DNA of 64,000 bases, from contig CAWDQZ010000003.1 of assembly GCA_963804595.1 (NCBI GenBank), positions 310,001-374,000 on the forward strand. The letters are read 5' to 3'. The DNA is from DASUPK01 sp963804595. GTDB taxonomy: Bacteria > Actinomycetota > Thermoleophilia > Solirubrobacterales > 70-9. This document shows, one piece after another, positions 56,715 to 64,000 of this stretch; positions within the stretch are counted from its first letter, which is position 1, and each line of letters starts with the position of its first letter. Under the pieces are notes generated by a model. It ran no database searches, was not told the DNA's origin, and saw nothing but the letters and a program-made list of their open reading frames with translations. Made by a program: the position numbers and the translations under genes.

Positions 56715-56980
56715 GGTGCGGCCAGCCTACTGCTGAGGGTCACCCCAGTGCGAGCCGACGCGGCCTATCGATCCGACCTAGTCCCTCAACAGAATCCGAC
56801 CAGAGCAAAACGCGGGCCTTCGCGCGGAAAGCAGGATCTTTGGCGAGATACTGCGTGGGGGCGATGTCGCAGCAGAACGTGGAGCTGAGGTACCGAGCCG
56901 CTGACGCCTTCAACCGAATAGCCCCCATGGACCAGACCAACTGGGACGTCGCGGTGAGGGCGCTCGTACTCGCCATCAGC
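56715..56980. other. Intergenic region with a SnoaL-like 5' remnant
   Basis: 266 bases with no complete gene. On the plus strand, ATG at 56864 opens MSQQNVELRYRAADAFNR, clearly the start of a SnoaL/NTF2-like protein, but the similarity is lost after about 20 codons. The preceding bases (ACTGCGTGGGGGCG) are nearly the same as those before another such remnant at 59096 on the minus strand. Confidence 0.5.
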
Positions 56981-57472
56981 TCACATGACCTCATCGAGTC
57001 GGCCGGTCTTCACGTCGTAGATGAAACCCCGCACCTCGTCCTTGTTCGGGATGAAGGGGCTTTCCAGGATGCGCTGGATAGAGTCGCGGACGTCAGTCTC
57101 CAGGTCAGGAAATGACCGTGGGCTCCATTCTGGCCGCCGGCCGGTCTCTTCCTCGAGCTTCTGCTCGAACTCTGCGTCGTTGAAGGTGAGCATCCCGCAG
57201 TCGGTGTGATGGATCAGCATGATCTCCTCCGTGCCGAGGAGATGCTGGGAGATCGCCAGGGAGCGGATCTCGTCCTCGGTGACCACGCCGCCGGCGTTGC
57301 GGATTACGTGCGCGTCCCCGATCGAAAGCCCGAGGATCGGATACGGATTCAGCCGCGCGTCCATGCAGGCAACGATCGCGACCTTCCTGGCCGGCGGGAG
57401 CGGCAGGTCGCCTTTGTCGAAACTCTCCGCGAAGGACTCGTTGTTCTTCAGGAACTCGTCGATGGCGCTCAT
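56981..57472 (-). CDS. Beta-class carbonic anhydrase
   Basis: Interconverts CO2 and bicarbonate. 163 residues from ATG at 57472 (AAGGGGG upstream). Zinc ligands and catalytic Asp are in VAIVACMDARLNPYPILGL (Cys, Asp) and IMLIHHTDCGMLTFNDAEF (His, Cys). HVIRNAGGVVTEDEIRSLA is also conserved. The length is typical of the short actinobacterial type. Confidence 0.95.
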   Translation of the reverse strand: MSAIDEFLKNNESFAESFDKGDLPLPPARKVAIVACMDARLNPYPILGLSIGDAHVIRNAGGVVTEDEIRSLAISQHLLGTEEIMLIHHTDCGMLTFNDAEFEQKLEEETGRRPEWSPRSFPDLETDVRDSIQRILESPFIPNKDEVRGFIYDVKTGRLDEVM

Positions 57473-57606
57473 TTGGGCCCCCTTCGAATTTGGCTCGTCC
57501 AAGCATGACACGGGCCATCTACTGGTCTTCGAGGAGCGCTACTTTCGATGCGAACCGCAACAGCGGCACCCGTCTCGCTACCGGCTTGGCAGCATGCAGG
57601 CAGCCC

Positions 57607-58482
57607 TTAGGCGCGCTGGGGCGCCTGAGCCATGCCGCCCGTGGCCGGCATCATGGGCAGCACCGCAGCAGCGGCGATCACCGCCAGGAACGCCGTGGAC
57701 CTGGTGACCACGGTCAAGGGGTCTGACCCGAGCGGGTCGCCGTAGACGAGGATCCCGCCCGCGATCGCGGCGAGCGTGGCGGTGGCCGAGTAAGCGACAA
57801 TCACGGCGACCGCGTCGCCGAGCTGGAGGCCCCGAGCGAGGGCCAGGAAGCCGCCGATTCCGCCGAGCGTCGCGACCGCCGTCCACGGGCTGACTATGTC
57901 GATCAGCGAGCCCGGCACCGTCTCGGCCAGGGCCTTGAGGGCGACGTCGGAGACGCCCAGGCAGGTGCCAGCGGCAGTTGCGAGCAGAAGCCAGCCCCGG
58001 CCGCTGAGCCGCCTATGGGCCGAGGCGAGCATCAGGAAGCCACCGAGAGCCAGCGCGCCGCCCTCGAACGCCATCATCTTCGACCCGGTGAAGCCGCCGC
58101 CCGCGTGGCCCTGGCCCGCGGTCAGCGCCAGGAACGCCAGGCCGGAGGCGCATAGAACCAGGCCGATGAGCTCTCGCCTGCCCACCGCGAGTCCGAACCA
58201 GCGCCGCGCGGGGAAGGCGAGCAGCGCGAGCCCACCCGCGATCACGGTCTGCACGACGGAGAGTGGCGCCATCGAGAGCGCGGCAAGGTACAGGCACCAG
58301 GCGAGGAAGGCGAGCCCGAAACCGATCAGCCACCAGCGGGAGCGAAAGAGCCCTGCCGCGCTGCGAAGAGGGCGGCGCATCGCGACGTCGGGCGCGGCGA
58401 CCGCTCCCCGGTGCTTGCAGAGCAGCGCCACGCCGGAGAAGGCGGCACAACCCAATGCGAGTATCAGTCCGAGTTCGCTCAT
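57607..58482 (-). CDS. DMT-superfamily transporter (EamA-like)
   Basis: 291 residues with nine to ten hydrophobic helices (LILALGCAAFSGVALLCKHR, FGLAFLAWCLYLAALSMAPL, LSVVQTVIAGGLALLAFPA, LQLGDAVAVIVAYSATATLA). The arrangement fits drug/metabolite transporters. The substrate is unknown. It lies 134 bases upstream of the carbonic anhydrase gene, same strand. Confidence 0.85.
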   Translation of the reverse strand: MSELGLILALGCAAFSGVALLCKHRGAVAAPDVAMRRPLRSAAGLFRSRWWLIGFGLAFLAWCLYLAALSMAPLSVVQTVIAGGLALLAFPARRWFGLAVGRRELIGLVLCASGLAFLALTAGQGHAGGGFTGSKMMAFEGGALALGGFLMLASAHRRLSGRGWLLLATAAGTCLGVSDVALKALAETVPGSLIDIVSPWTAVATLGGIGGFLALARGLQLGDAVAVIVAYSATATLAAIAGGILVYGDPLGSDPLTVVTRSTAFLAVIAAAAVLPMMPATGGMAQAPQRA

Positions 58483-58585
58483 CAGGTGGAAGGTCGGGAC
58501 TCGAGGGTCACGCCTATAGCTGAGTGCCGGGTGACGGCCACTTGAGTAAGTGGCGACGCGGCGCGCTTTTGGTTTGCCGGCTCGT

Positions 58586-58819
58586 TCATCTCCATGGCCT
58601 GCCGGGACGCGGGCGGGAACGCCGCCTTGAAGAGGTCCAAGGCCACCTACGCCGCCTTGACGCCCGCGGCGTCATATCGGGGTAGGCCGTCCCGCAGGTC
58701 GAGAGGTTCCGAATGTCTACGAGCGTGTCGTACCACTTACGACTGCTGTCGCCATCGGCGCAGTCAGCAATCATGCGAACGCTCGCGACCAGTTCGGCAT
58801 CCTCTGGCGTGAGCGTCAT
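58586..58819 (-). CDS. Small ORF of uncertain status
   Basis: 77 residues: MTLTPEDAELVASVRMIADC, then WYDTLVDIRNLSTCGTAYP, then a basic, low-complexity tail that looks out of frame. The first 50 residues have a protein-like composition; the end does not. It overlaps the preceding tiny ORF by four bases. It may be a fragment of a mobile-element gene. No family is recognised. Confidence 0.25.
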   Translation of the reverse strand: MTLTPEDAELVASVRMIADCADGDSSRKWYDTLVDIRNLSTCGTAYPDMTPRASRRRRWPWTSSRRRSRPRPGRPWR

Positions 58820-58908
58820 AGCTGCACCAACTCCCCCTGGGCGTAGTGGCCGTTGCCGGTCGTGTGCTTCCACGAGACGAAGTAGCTGCCGTTCGTGTTC
58901 TTGCGCAT
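58816..58908 (-). CDS. 30-residue ORF coupled to the ORF at 58586-58819
   Basis: MRKNTNGSYFVSWKHTTGNG then HYAQGELVQL. GAGGGCGAGG stands before the ATG at 58908, and the stop overlaps the next start (ATGA). Too short to assign, but codon-like composition and coupling make it worth recording. Confidence 0.25.
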   Translation of the reverse strand: MRKNTNGSYFVSWKHTTGNGHYAQGELVQL

Positions 58909-59345
58909 GACCTCGCCCTCATCGTGGGGAACTACGCATATGACAAACGCGCTGGCATACCGTGAACTCGCGCGCCTGTATGCCTTCCTACTTGTCCAGC
59001 GAGGGGTTCTGGGGGGCCCCCGGCGGCGGAACCACGCGGGAGGTCACAGGTTGCATGTCGTAGCCGTCGGACGATCTCGACGTTCTCCTCCGACATCGCC
59101 CACGCAGTGTCGCTTGGCGGAGTAGTCGGGCATGCGGCGGGGCCATCGGCCGCGAGTTCACCGAACCGAAGCCCCGTGAACGCAGCCGGATTCGCTCGCA
59201 GGTCCCAGACTCATTACGGCGTTCCGAGCTCTGGCCGCGATCCGAAAGACGGGTGGAGCGCTTAGGTGCTTCGAGCTTCCTCAGGCTGTGCCACCGGGTC
59301 GTACTGCCCATATGCTCCCTCCCAGCGACCCGAACGGAGCCCGGT
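58909..59345. other. Gene-poor region with a minus-strand SnoaL-like 5' remnant
   Basis: 437 bases without a supportable complete gene. On the minus strand, ATG at 59096 opens MSEENVEIVRR, the usual start of SnoaL-like proteins, and then degenerates. Base composition is less GC-rich than the core genes. Nothing else recognised. Confidence 0.45.
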
Positions 59346-59651
59346 ATGGCCGATGAAGGCAGCGAATGGGTCAAGCTCGATGATGTATCTGATCAGGTAC
59401 GAGGCGAGAACTGGAGCCTTTACTGGGGCGAAGCCAAGAGTGATTCCGACTACTTCGCTCGGCTGTTGCGTGAACCTCTGGCGGTCCTTCAGGAGGAAAT
59501 CGACGGGGTCGGCCCCGATTGGCGTGTCATCACCCAAATGGTCAACCACCATGTTCCCTATGTGTCGGACGCGGTATGTCGAGTGGCGTTGGTGATGCCC
59601 GAAGAGAAGACCGTCCTCCTGATCTTCTACAAGCACCGTCCAGGTACGTAA
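59346..59651 (+). CDS. Small protein with a segment resembling NHLP-type leader helices
   Basis: 101 residues from ATG at 59346: SEWVKLDDVSDQVRGENWSL, then DYFARLLREPLAVLQEEIDG and VGPDWRVITQMVNHHVPYVS, ending CRVALVMPEEKTVLLIFYKH. The LLxxPxxxLxEEIxGVxxDWxV pattern recalls nitrile-hydratase-like leader peptides of RiPP precursors, but no maturation enzyme is nearby, so this is only a resemblance. The frame is intact and the composition protein-like. Confidence 0.5.
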   Translation: MADEGSEWVKLDDVSDQVRGENWSLYWGEAKSDSDYFARLLREPLAVLQEEIDGVGPDWRVITQMVNHHVPYVSDAVCRVALVMPEEKTVLLIFYKHRPGT

Positions 59652-59724
59652 AACCTTCGTTCGGCTGACTTTCAGTCGATGGCAGGCCAGCGAGACTCAG
59701 TTACCACCGAAGGCGGAACAGGGC

Positions 59725-60207
59725 TCAGCCCGCGTGAACGATGAGGACCGGGACTGGGGACTGCTTCAGAACGGCCATTGAGACACTCCCCTCCAACCTT
59801 GCCCGGAGCCCGCTCAGTCGCCTCGAGCCGACGATGATGGCAGCCACGTCTCGCTTGCGGGCCACCGCGATAATCGTCTCGGCCACGGTGCCCTCGTTGG
59901 CCACCGCGCGTGCCTCGGTTTCAAGTCCAAGCGACCTCGCCAGCTCAGCCCCTTCCTCTGCGATGCGCTCGGCCGAAGCCTGAAGAGCGTCGTGAACCTC
60001 CTCTGCCTCTTCAACCTCGACCGGAGACGGCGCGATTGTCTGAGTGCCCCCTCGCGTCGCGGTGACCTCGTCTGCCGAAAGGCCCGGCTTCCACACCGTC
60101 AGCACTAGTGCGCGGCGTGAGCCGAGGAGCTCGGCGGTTTTGTGGATGGCCCGACGCGCCACGTCTGAGCCGTCATAAGCGATGAGGACCGGCGCGGTCG
60201 CGTTCAT
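59725..60207 (-). CDS. Universal stress protein (UspA family)
   Basis: 160 residues. N-terminal VLIAYDGSDVARRAIHKTAE, ALVLTVWKPGLSADE and the ATP-binding pattern GSRRLSGLRARLEGSVSMAV with PVLIVHAG end. It likely binds ATP and works in stress or dormancy responses. Single-domain type. Confidence 0.93.
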   Translation of the reverse strand: MNATAPVLIAYDGSDVARRAIHKTAELLGSRRALVLTVWKPGLSADEVTATRGGTQTIAPSPVEVEEAEEVHDALQASAERIAEEGAELARSLGLETEARAVANEGTVAETIIAVARKRDVAAIIVGSRRLSGLRARLEGSVSMAVLKQSPVPVLIVHAG

Positions 60208-60403
60208 CGACGCGATCCTGCCACGTTGATGGGCTGGATGTCATCAGTCGGATCATCGGTTCTCGGCCACAGAAGACGCACCGGGCCTCGCCATCGGCTT
60301 CGTGGTCGAGCACCGGGGCCTCGCACTGGCAGCGCCTGGCAACGATCCGCTCACCTTCCGCACCAATCCGCCAGCTCTCTCCGAGTGGCTCCGATGACGC
60401 CAC
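60173..60403 (-). CDS. Possible small zinc-ribbon protein
   Basis: 76 residues. Cysteines in RCQCEAPVLDH and ARCVFCGREPM form a CxC...CxxC ribbon pattern. The rest is unremarkable. The end overlaps the UspA start by 35 bases on the same strand, which weakens the case. It could be a real small gene or chance. Confidence 0.3.
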   Translation of the reverse strand: MASSEPLGESWRIGAEGERIVARRCQCEAPVLDHEADGEARCVFCGREPMIRLMTSSPSTWQDRVDERDRAGPHRL

Positions 60404-60579
60404 AGGTCCCGATCGTCCTCACACCGGAATCGCTTGACCTTGGCCAGTTGATTCGTTCGTAATTAGTCAGCAGTTCTCTTTGCATACTCCGTTGGTTCCT
60501 CAGGGAGCGGTCCCGGCCAATTGGACGAAACGGGGGCCGCTCCCTCTTCTCTTCGGAATCTCTTTGGGGCCTCATCGGA

Positions 60580-61031
60580 TCGTTTAGTCCTGCCGGCCAA
60601 GTGGGGCTCCCGCTCAGCACGGCCCTCAGCGTCCCCGTCCCGCTGGCGTCGGCGAAGCGACCGGTGCCGCCGGTGATCGTGAAGATGGTCGATGCCTCGG
60701 TTCCGGTAGGCGTCCCCGTCGACGCGCCGGTCGTGAACAGCTTGTCGCCGTTCGCCGCGACATCGGTTGCCGTCCCCGTAAAGCTGAACGTGTCCGGACC
60801 GGTAAGCGTGAACGACGTGACGTCGACCGTGGAGGTGATCCTCCCGAGGTGCGAGAGCTGACCACTCGTCTCGCCGATCCCCGCCCCCGTGGCAAGGTCG
60901 AGGACCACGGTCCCTGTGCTTCTGCCGCTCACCGGGCGATCGGTGCCCTTTGCCGCCCCCAGCGTCGCTGCCGGGCTCCGGGCTTCTGCCTTCCGCCCGG
61001 CGCCGGGCTGTGTAACTAGGATTTCGGTCAC
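60580..61031 (-). pseudogene. Beta-rich secreted-type domain lacking signal peptide and C-terminus
   Basis: The frame contains TGTVVLDLATGAGIGETSGQ, ISTVDVTSFTLTGPDTFSF and IFTITGGTGRFADASGTGTL. This looks like a secreted beta-sandwich/barrel protein of the kind common in actinobacteria. The part before RSPAATLGAAKGTDRPVSG should be a signal peptide but is not hydrophobic. After LSGSPTWPAG the frame runs on into unrelated basic sequence to 60351. Probably a decayed gene or one with frame errors. Confidence 0.35.
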
Positions 61032-61051
61032 TGCGACAGAAGGGGAGCGAG

Positions 61052-61438
61052 ATGGGTCTGGGTGACGCAAAGGTTGAGCCGGCAGTACCCGTGTCTGACA
61101 TGGCGAAGGCGAAGGAGTTCTACGAGGGCAAGCTCGGCCTCTCGGGAGGCAGGGATATCGGCGACGGCGGGATCACGTACCCGTGCGGCGGGGGCCGCGA
61201 GATTCACATCTACCCCTCGCCCGACAACGCGGGCAAGTCGGGCGGCACGATCGCCGGCTGGGAGGTGGATGACCTCGAGAAGACGGTGGACGAGCTCATC
61301 GCTAACGGCGTCAGCTTCGAGCAACACCACAGTGGTCCGATCAACACGAACGAGAAGGGGATTGCCGAGCTGGGCGACGATCGGGTGGCCTGGTTCAAGG
61401 ACCCCGACGGCAACGTCCACGGTGTCGCCCAGATCTGA
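61052..61438 (+). CDS. VOC-family (glyoxalase/dioxygenase fold) protein
   Basis: 128 residues: AKVEPAVPVSDMAKAKEFYE, GGGREIHIYPSPDNAGKSGG, GWEVDDLEKTVDELIANGVS, AWFKDPDGNVHGVAQI. Single beta-alpha-beta-beta-beta repeat pair with the usual YE...KDPDGN signature. GGGGAGCGAG precedes the ATG. The substrate is unknown. Confidence 0.9.
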   Translation: MGLGDAKVEPAVPVSDMAKAKEFYEGKLGLSGGRDIGDGGITYPCGGGREIHIYPSPDNAGKSGGTIAGWEVDDLEKTVDELIANGVSFEQHHSGPINTNEKGIAELGDDRVAWFKDPDGNVHGVAQI

Positions 61439-61450
61439 CCGGCCGCGGAC

Positions 61451-61883
61451 GAAGCCCTCGAAGCCGCCGGGCTGCGGGAGTACGCAATGTCGGAGGGGAA
61501 CGCCGAGGCCGTGCGGCGGGTGTTCGACTACTTCAACGAGACCGGCGAGGCCGGGCCGCTTGAGCTGTATGACGCCGAGGTCACGTTCACGACCCGTGGC
61601 GATGTCGGTGGCCCGGAAACCTTCAGCGGTCACCGGGGTATGGCTGCCGCGGTCGCCAGCTTCGCTGAGGCCTGGGCGAAGACCGCCGCCCACATCATGG
61701 CGAGTTGATCGAGGGCGACAACGTCGCGGTCGCGGTGGTTCGGTTTGAACTGCTTAGCCAGACCGGGGTGGAACTGGAAGTCGAGGAGGCCTGGGCGTAC
61801 TGGCTGCGTGATGGGAAGTTCACCCGGATCGAGCAGCACGGCAGCAGACGGAAGGCCCTCGAAGCCGCCGGCCTGTCGGAGTA
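61451..61883 (+). repeat. Direct repeat flanking the broken SnoaL-like gene
   Basis: A 32-33-base sequence, GAAGCCCTCGAAGCCGCC plus GGGCTGCGGGAGTA at 61451-61482, recurs with few changes at 61851-61883. Both encode the C-terminal EALEAAGL-E of a SnoaL-like protein. The first copy is the only remainder of an upstream paralogue, and the second is the end of the next one. This is the footprint of a tandem duplication followed by deletion. Confidence 0.6.
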
Positions 61884-61884
61884 G
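61487..61884 (+). pseudogene. SnoaL/NTF2-like protein gene with one frame break
   Basis: ATG at 61487 opens SEGNAEAVRRVFDYFNETGE and runs to MAAAVASFAEAWAKTAAHIM, stopping at 61708. The remainder continues in another frame: LIEGDNVAVAVVRFELLSQT, EEAWAYWLRDGKFTRIEQ and KALEAAGLSE with stop at 61882-61884. Restoring one base near 61695 would give a normal protein of about 130 residues. These cone-fold proteins include hydrolases, isomerases and many of unknown activity. Confidence 0.7.
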
Positions 61885-62105
61885 GCCAAGCATCAGCCAG
61901 TTGCAACTTCCTTTTCGGTAATAACGGCGCGGGTACGGCTTCCCGTTACGGATTATGAGTCCGCCCGGCTTCGTGATGGCGCGTATCGGCTCATGGCACG
62001 CTGTGCCGAGAGAGCAGGGATTTCGAAGCCACCGGCCGCGCTCTCGTGACACGTTCAGAAATCGAAAGGCCGTGCGCATGGACGTGTACCGCTCGAAGCA
62101 GGGCG
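61885..62105. other. Intergenic sequence, nothing recognised
   Basis: 221 bases, followed by a broken gene start. It contains a loose inverted repeat around AATAACGG (about 61919) and CCGTTACGGATTAT (about 61943). I see no gene, RNA family or clear promoter. Confidence 0.3.
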
Positions 62106-62252
62106 ATGTCGGAGGAGAATCTGGAGCTTTTTCACCGCGCTTACGCCGCATCTGGCGGATCCGCCTGGGATTGGAGAAGCCGCCCGTTTCGGCTAGTTGC
62201 ACCAGACGCCGAGTTCGACATCTCAGCGTGCTACGGATACTGGCTCGCCTAG
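62106..62252 (+). pseudogene. 5' fragment of another SnoaL-like gene
   Basis: ATG at 62106 opens SEENLELFHRAYAASGGSAW and continues to RLVAPDAEFDISACYGYWLA, then stops. A complete family member would be about 130 residues; here only 48 are present and the middle is shortened. The bases before it (GGGCGATGTCGGAGGAGAA) match those of the remnants at 59096 and 56864. Confidence 0.55.
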
Positions 62253-62275
62253 GCTGAAGGCGCTACCGTCGAGCA

Positions 62276-63649
62276 GTGGCCACGCGCCAGGCACCCGCTG
62301 CGGTGTCGGAGCCGCTTAGTTACGACGACCTCGCCATCCTGCAGATGGAGTCCGAGACCGTCGCCGGCCACACGCTCAAGGTCGCGATCCTCAATCCGCC
62401 CCCGAAGCAGCCCAGGCCAGATGTCCGGGCGCTTCGCGCGCGCATCGCCGCGAGGATCGGGCGGGCCCCGCGACTGCGGAGCAGGTTGCAGATGGGCTCC
62501 AAGCGCCGGGCGGCCTGGGTCGACGACCCGGGATTCGACGGGCGCGACCACGTGCGCGCCGTCCCAATCTCGGGGAGCCTCTCGGATGAGGACCTGCGGG
62601 GCATCTGCGCTCGCATGATGGAGGAGCGGCTCGATCGCTCGCGTCCACTGTGGACAATCGATCTGCTCGACCCGCTCGAGAACGGTGACATTGCCCTCGT
62701 GTGGAGGCTCCACCACAGCCTGGCTGACGGCGTGATGGCTATGCGGCTCGCCGAAGAGGTGCTCTGGGACTCGGGCGACGTCCCGTCGCGCGCAGACGCC
62801 GGCGGCGGGCAGTTGAATCCGCTTGCGGACCTCCGTGAGGCGCTCACGGCCCGACGGCCGGGACGTCTACCGGGGACGTTACGACGGGAGCTCAGCAGAA
62901 CCCGAAATTCCTCACCGTTCAACGGTGTCGTCGGCACCCGCCGCACAGTGACGTTCGCCTCTGTACCGCTCGGCGAGCTCAGGCGAGCGACGAAGGCGCT
63001 CGTCCCCGGAGCCACCGTCAACGACGTCCTGCTGGCGCTCGTAGGCGCCGGGCTGCGCAATTGGGCTGAATTCCGGGGCGCCGCGCTCGGGAGCTGGCGG
63101 GTGAAGGTCCCGGTCAGCCTCCATCACCATGCTGAACACCCCGAGACAGCCAACCGCTACTCCTTCTTCTGCGTGGGGCTGCCGCTCTCGGAGCCGGACC
63201 CGGTCGTGCGCTTGCGCCGCATTAATGAGGACACGACCCTGCGCAAGGGGGCGGGTGACGCGCTTGTGCTTGACACCCTGTTGGGAGACCTCGCTCGCGT
63301 GGCGCCACCGCTCAGGCACATGCTGGACCGGCTCACTGTGCACCCCCGCGCCTTTGCGCTCAACGTGTCGAACCTGATCGGACCGAGGAACAGGCCGTCG
63401 GTGCTGGGCGCGCCCGTGCGCGCCTTGTACTCGATCGCGGACGTCGATCAGCGACATGGCCTGCGTGTAGCGGTCATCTCGATGAGCGACGAGCTTTACT
63501 TCGGCCTTTGCGCAGAGCCAGCGATCGTGGGCAAGCTCGACCCGCTCGTCGAGGGAATCCTGGCGGAGGCTGCCTTGCTCACCGACCGCTCAGCCGCTGA
63601 CGGTCCCGACTCTGCCAAGTCGCGATCCAGACCTGTGGGCCTTGGGTGA
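62276..63649 (+). CDS. Wax ester synthase / diacylglycerol acyltransferase (WS/DGAT)
   Basis: 457 residues from GTG at 62276. Catalytic HHxxxDG motif in VWRLHHSLADGVMAMRLAEE. Other conserved parts: LSYDDLAILQMESETVAGHT, ATVNDVLLALVGAGLRNW, FALNVSNLIGPRNRPSVLG. It esterifies fatty alcohols or diacylglycerol with acyl-CoA to make storage lipids. WS/DGAT paralogues are frequent in actinobacteria. The length is normal. Confidence 0.92.
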   Translation: MATRQAPAAVSEPLSYDDLAILQMESETVAGHTLKVAILNPPPKQPRPDVRALRARIAARIGRAPRLRSRLQMGSKRRAAWVDDPGFDGRDHVRAVPISGSLSDEDLRGICARMMEERLDRSRPLWTIDLLDPLENGDIALVWRLHHSLADGVMAMRLAEEVLWDSGDVPSRADAGGGQLNPLADLREALTARRPGRLPGTLRRELSRTRNSSPFNGVVGTRRTVTFASVPLGELRRATKALVPGATVNDVLLALVGAGLRNWAEFRGAALGSWRVKVPVSLHHHAEHPETANRYSFFCVGLPLSEPDPVVRLRRINEDTTLRKGAGDALVLDTLLGDLARVAPPLRHMLDRLTVHPRAFALNVSNLIGPRNRPSVLGAPVRALYSIADVDQRHGLRVAVISMSDELYFGLCAEPAIVGKLDPLVEGILAEAALLTDRSAADGPDSAKSRSRPVGLG

Positions 63650-63796
63650 AGCGGGTGCCATGGCGCTGGCGGACCTAATCGCCCTCGTCAAGCCGCCGGG
63701 CCGGCCGCTGCGCTGCGCGAGGATGTCGGTTGCAACGTGCTCGAAGCCAACGCGCTTGGCACGCGACTGGGATAGAACTGGGATGGTGAGCTGGAT

Positions 63797-64000
63797 ATGC
63801 CACTGCAGAGGAATCACGTGCGGGCGGTGATCGCGGGCGGGGGAGTCGCCGGGCTTGAGGCGTTGATTGCCATGCGCGACCTGGCTGGAGACCGTGTCGA
63901 GCTGACCCTTGTGGCGCCGGAGCCGGACTTCGTCTACCGGCCGCTCGCCGTCGAGGAACCGTTCTATCAGCAGCCGGCCGAGCGTCGGGTGCTAGCGCCC
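63797..64000 (+). CDS. FAD-dependent NAD(P)-type oxidoreductase, 5' part only
   Basis: 68 residues before the window ends. ATG at 63797 then VRAVIAGGGVAGLEALIAMR is a Rossmann FAD-binding start. It is followed by VELTLVAPEPDFVYRPLAVE, typical of the NADH dehydrogenase-2 / sulfide:quinone reductase-like group. The exact member cannot be told from this part. Confidence 0.8.
   Translation, partial: MPLQRNHVRAVIAGGGVAGLEALIAMRDLAGDRVELTLVAPEPDFVYRPLAVEEPFYQQPAERRVLAP

Noticed and set aside
56740..56994. 84-codon minus-strand frame downstream of carbonic anhydrase
   Set aside because: Overlaps the SnoaL-like remnant on the other strand and shows no family resemblance.
54600..62260. Prophage or integrative element
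   Set aside because: No integrase, transposase, terminase, capsid or replication gene is visible; the tRNA-like half and gene remnants alone are not sufficient.
1..64000. CRISPR array or insertion sequence
   Set aside because: No regularly spaced repeats, cas genes, transposase genes or terminal inverted repeats were seen.

Overview
This is a very GC-rich, gene-dense chromosomal segment. Gene content (SecDF, RuvABC, YebC, PdxST, form I CO dehydrogenase, complete molybdenum cofactor and molybdate uptake genes, encapsulin, ECF42-type sigma factor, a c-di-AMP riboswitch in front of a cell-wall hydrolase) points to a Gram-positive-type actinobacterium, most likely a soil Thermoleophilia/Solirubrobacterales lineage. 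The taxonomic call is inference from gene content; no rRNA is present.

Layout. 1-16.5 kb is housekeeping, almost all on the minus strand: RelA/SpoT (cut by the window edge), RecJ, an AbiEi-like/DUF559 protein, a SecD-SecF fusion, a zinc-ribbon/PAS-like protein, RuvB-RuvA-RuvC, YebC, an M29 aminopeptidase, PdxT-PdxS and an RpiR regulator. 16.5-24 kb is mixed: a structured intergenic RNA candidate, a sulfite-oxidase-like protein with its reductase, a c-di-AMP riboswitch with an NlpC/P60-like hydrolase, a Crp-encapsulated ferritin-encapsulin operon, and a DGPF/ECF42 sigma pair. 25-34 kb is a molybdenum island: a cNMP-thioredoxin reductase-like protein, moaB-moaC-moaDE-moeA, mop, a HTH-Mop regulator, modABC and moaA. 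34-45.6 kb is one long minus-strand CO dehydrogenase operon: coxG, five small single-pass membrane proteins, coxM, coxS, coxL, coxE, a stand-alone piece of CoxL, an XdhC-YHS fusion, a MobA-like transferase, coxD, xdhC, a small ORF and moaA. It would oxidise CO with a Mo-Cu enzyme and feed electrons to the membrane, and the neighbouring genes supply its cofactor and metal.

45.6-54.6 kb carries YceI, DsbA-like, SDR, NhaA-DsbA, a GH31 glycosidase, a secreted protein, DUF2867 and a TetR regulator. 54.6-62.3 kb is less dense and looks eroded: a clipped AI-2E-type transporter end, a tRNA-like 3' half, at least four broken SnoaL-like gene starts and other fragments, interspersed with intact genes (MFS-cNMP, carbonic anhydrase, DMT transporter, universal stress protein, VOC protein). 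The window ends with a wax ester synthase/DGAT and the start of an FAD oxidoreductase.

Several genes are frame-disrupted by single-base changes, often in short G or C runs (secDF, coxL, coxM four times), and two (relA, the ECF42 sigma gene) lack an ordinary start codon. Because secDF and relA are core genes, assembly or sequencing indels are a likely explanation and should be excluded before any gene here is called a pseudogene.
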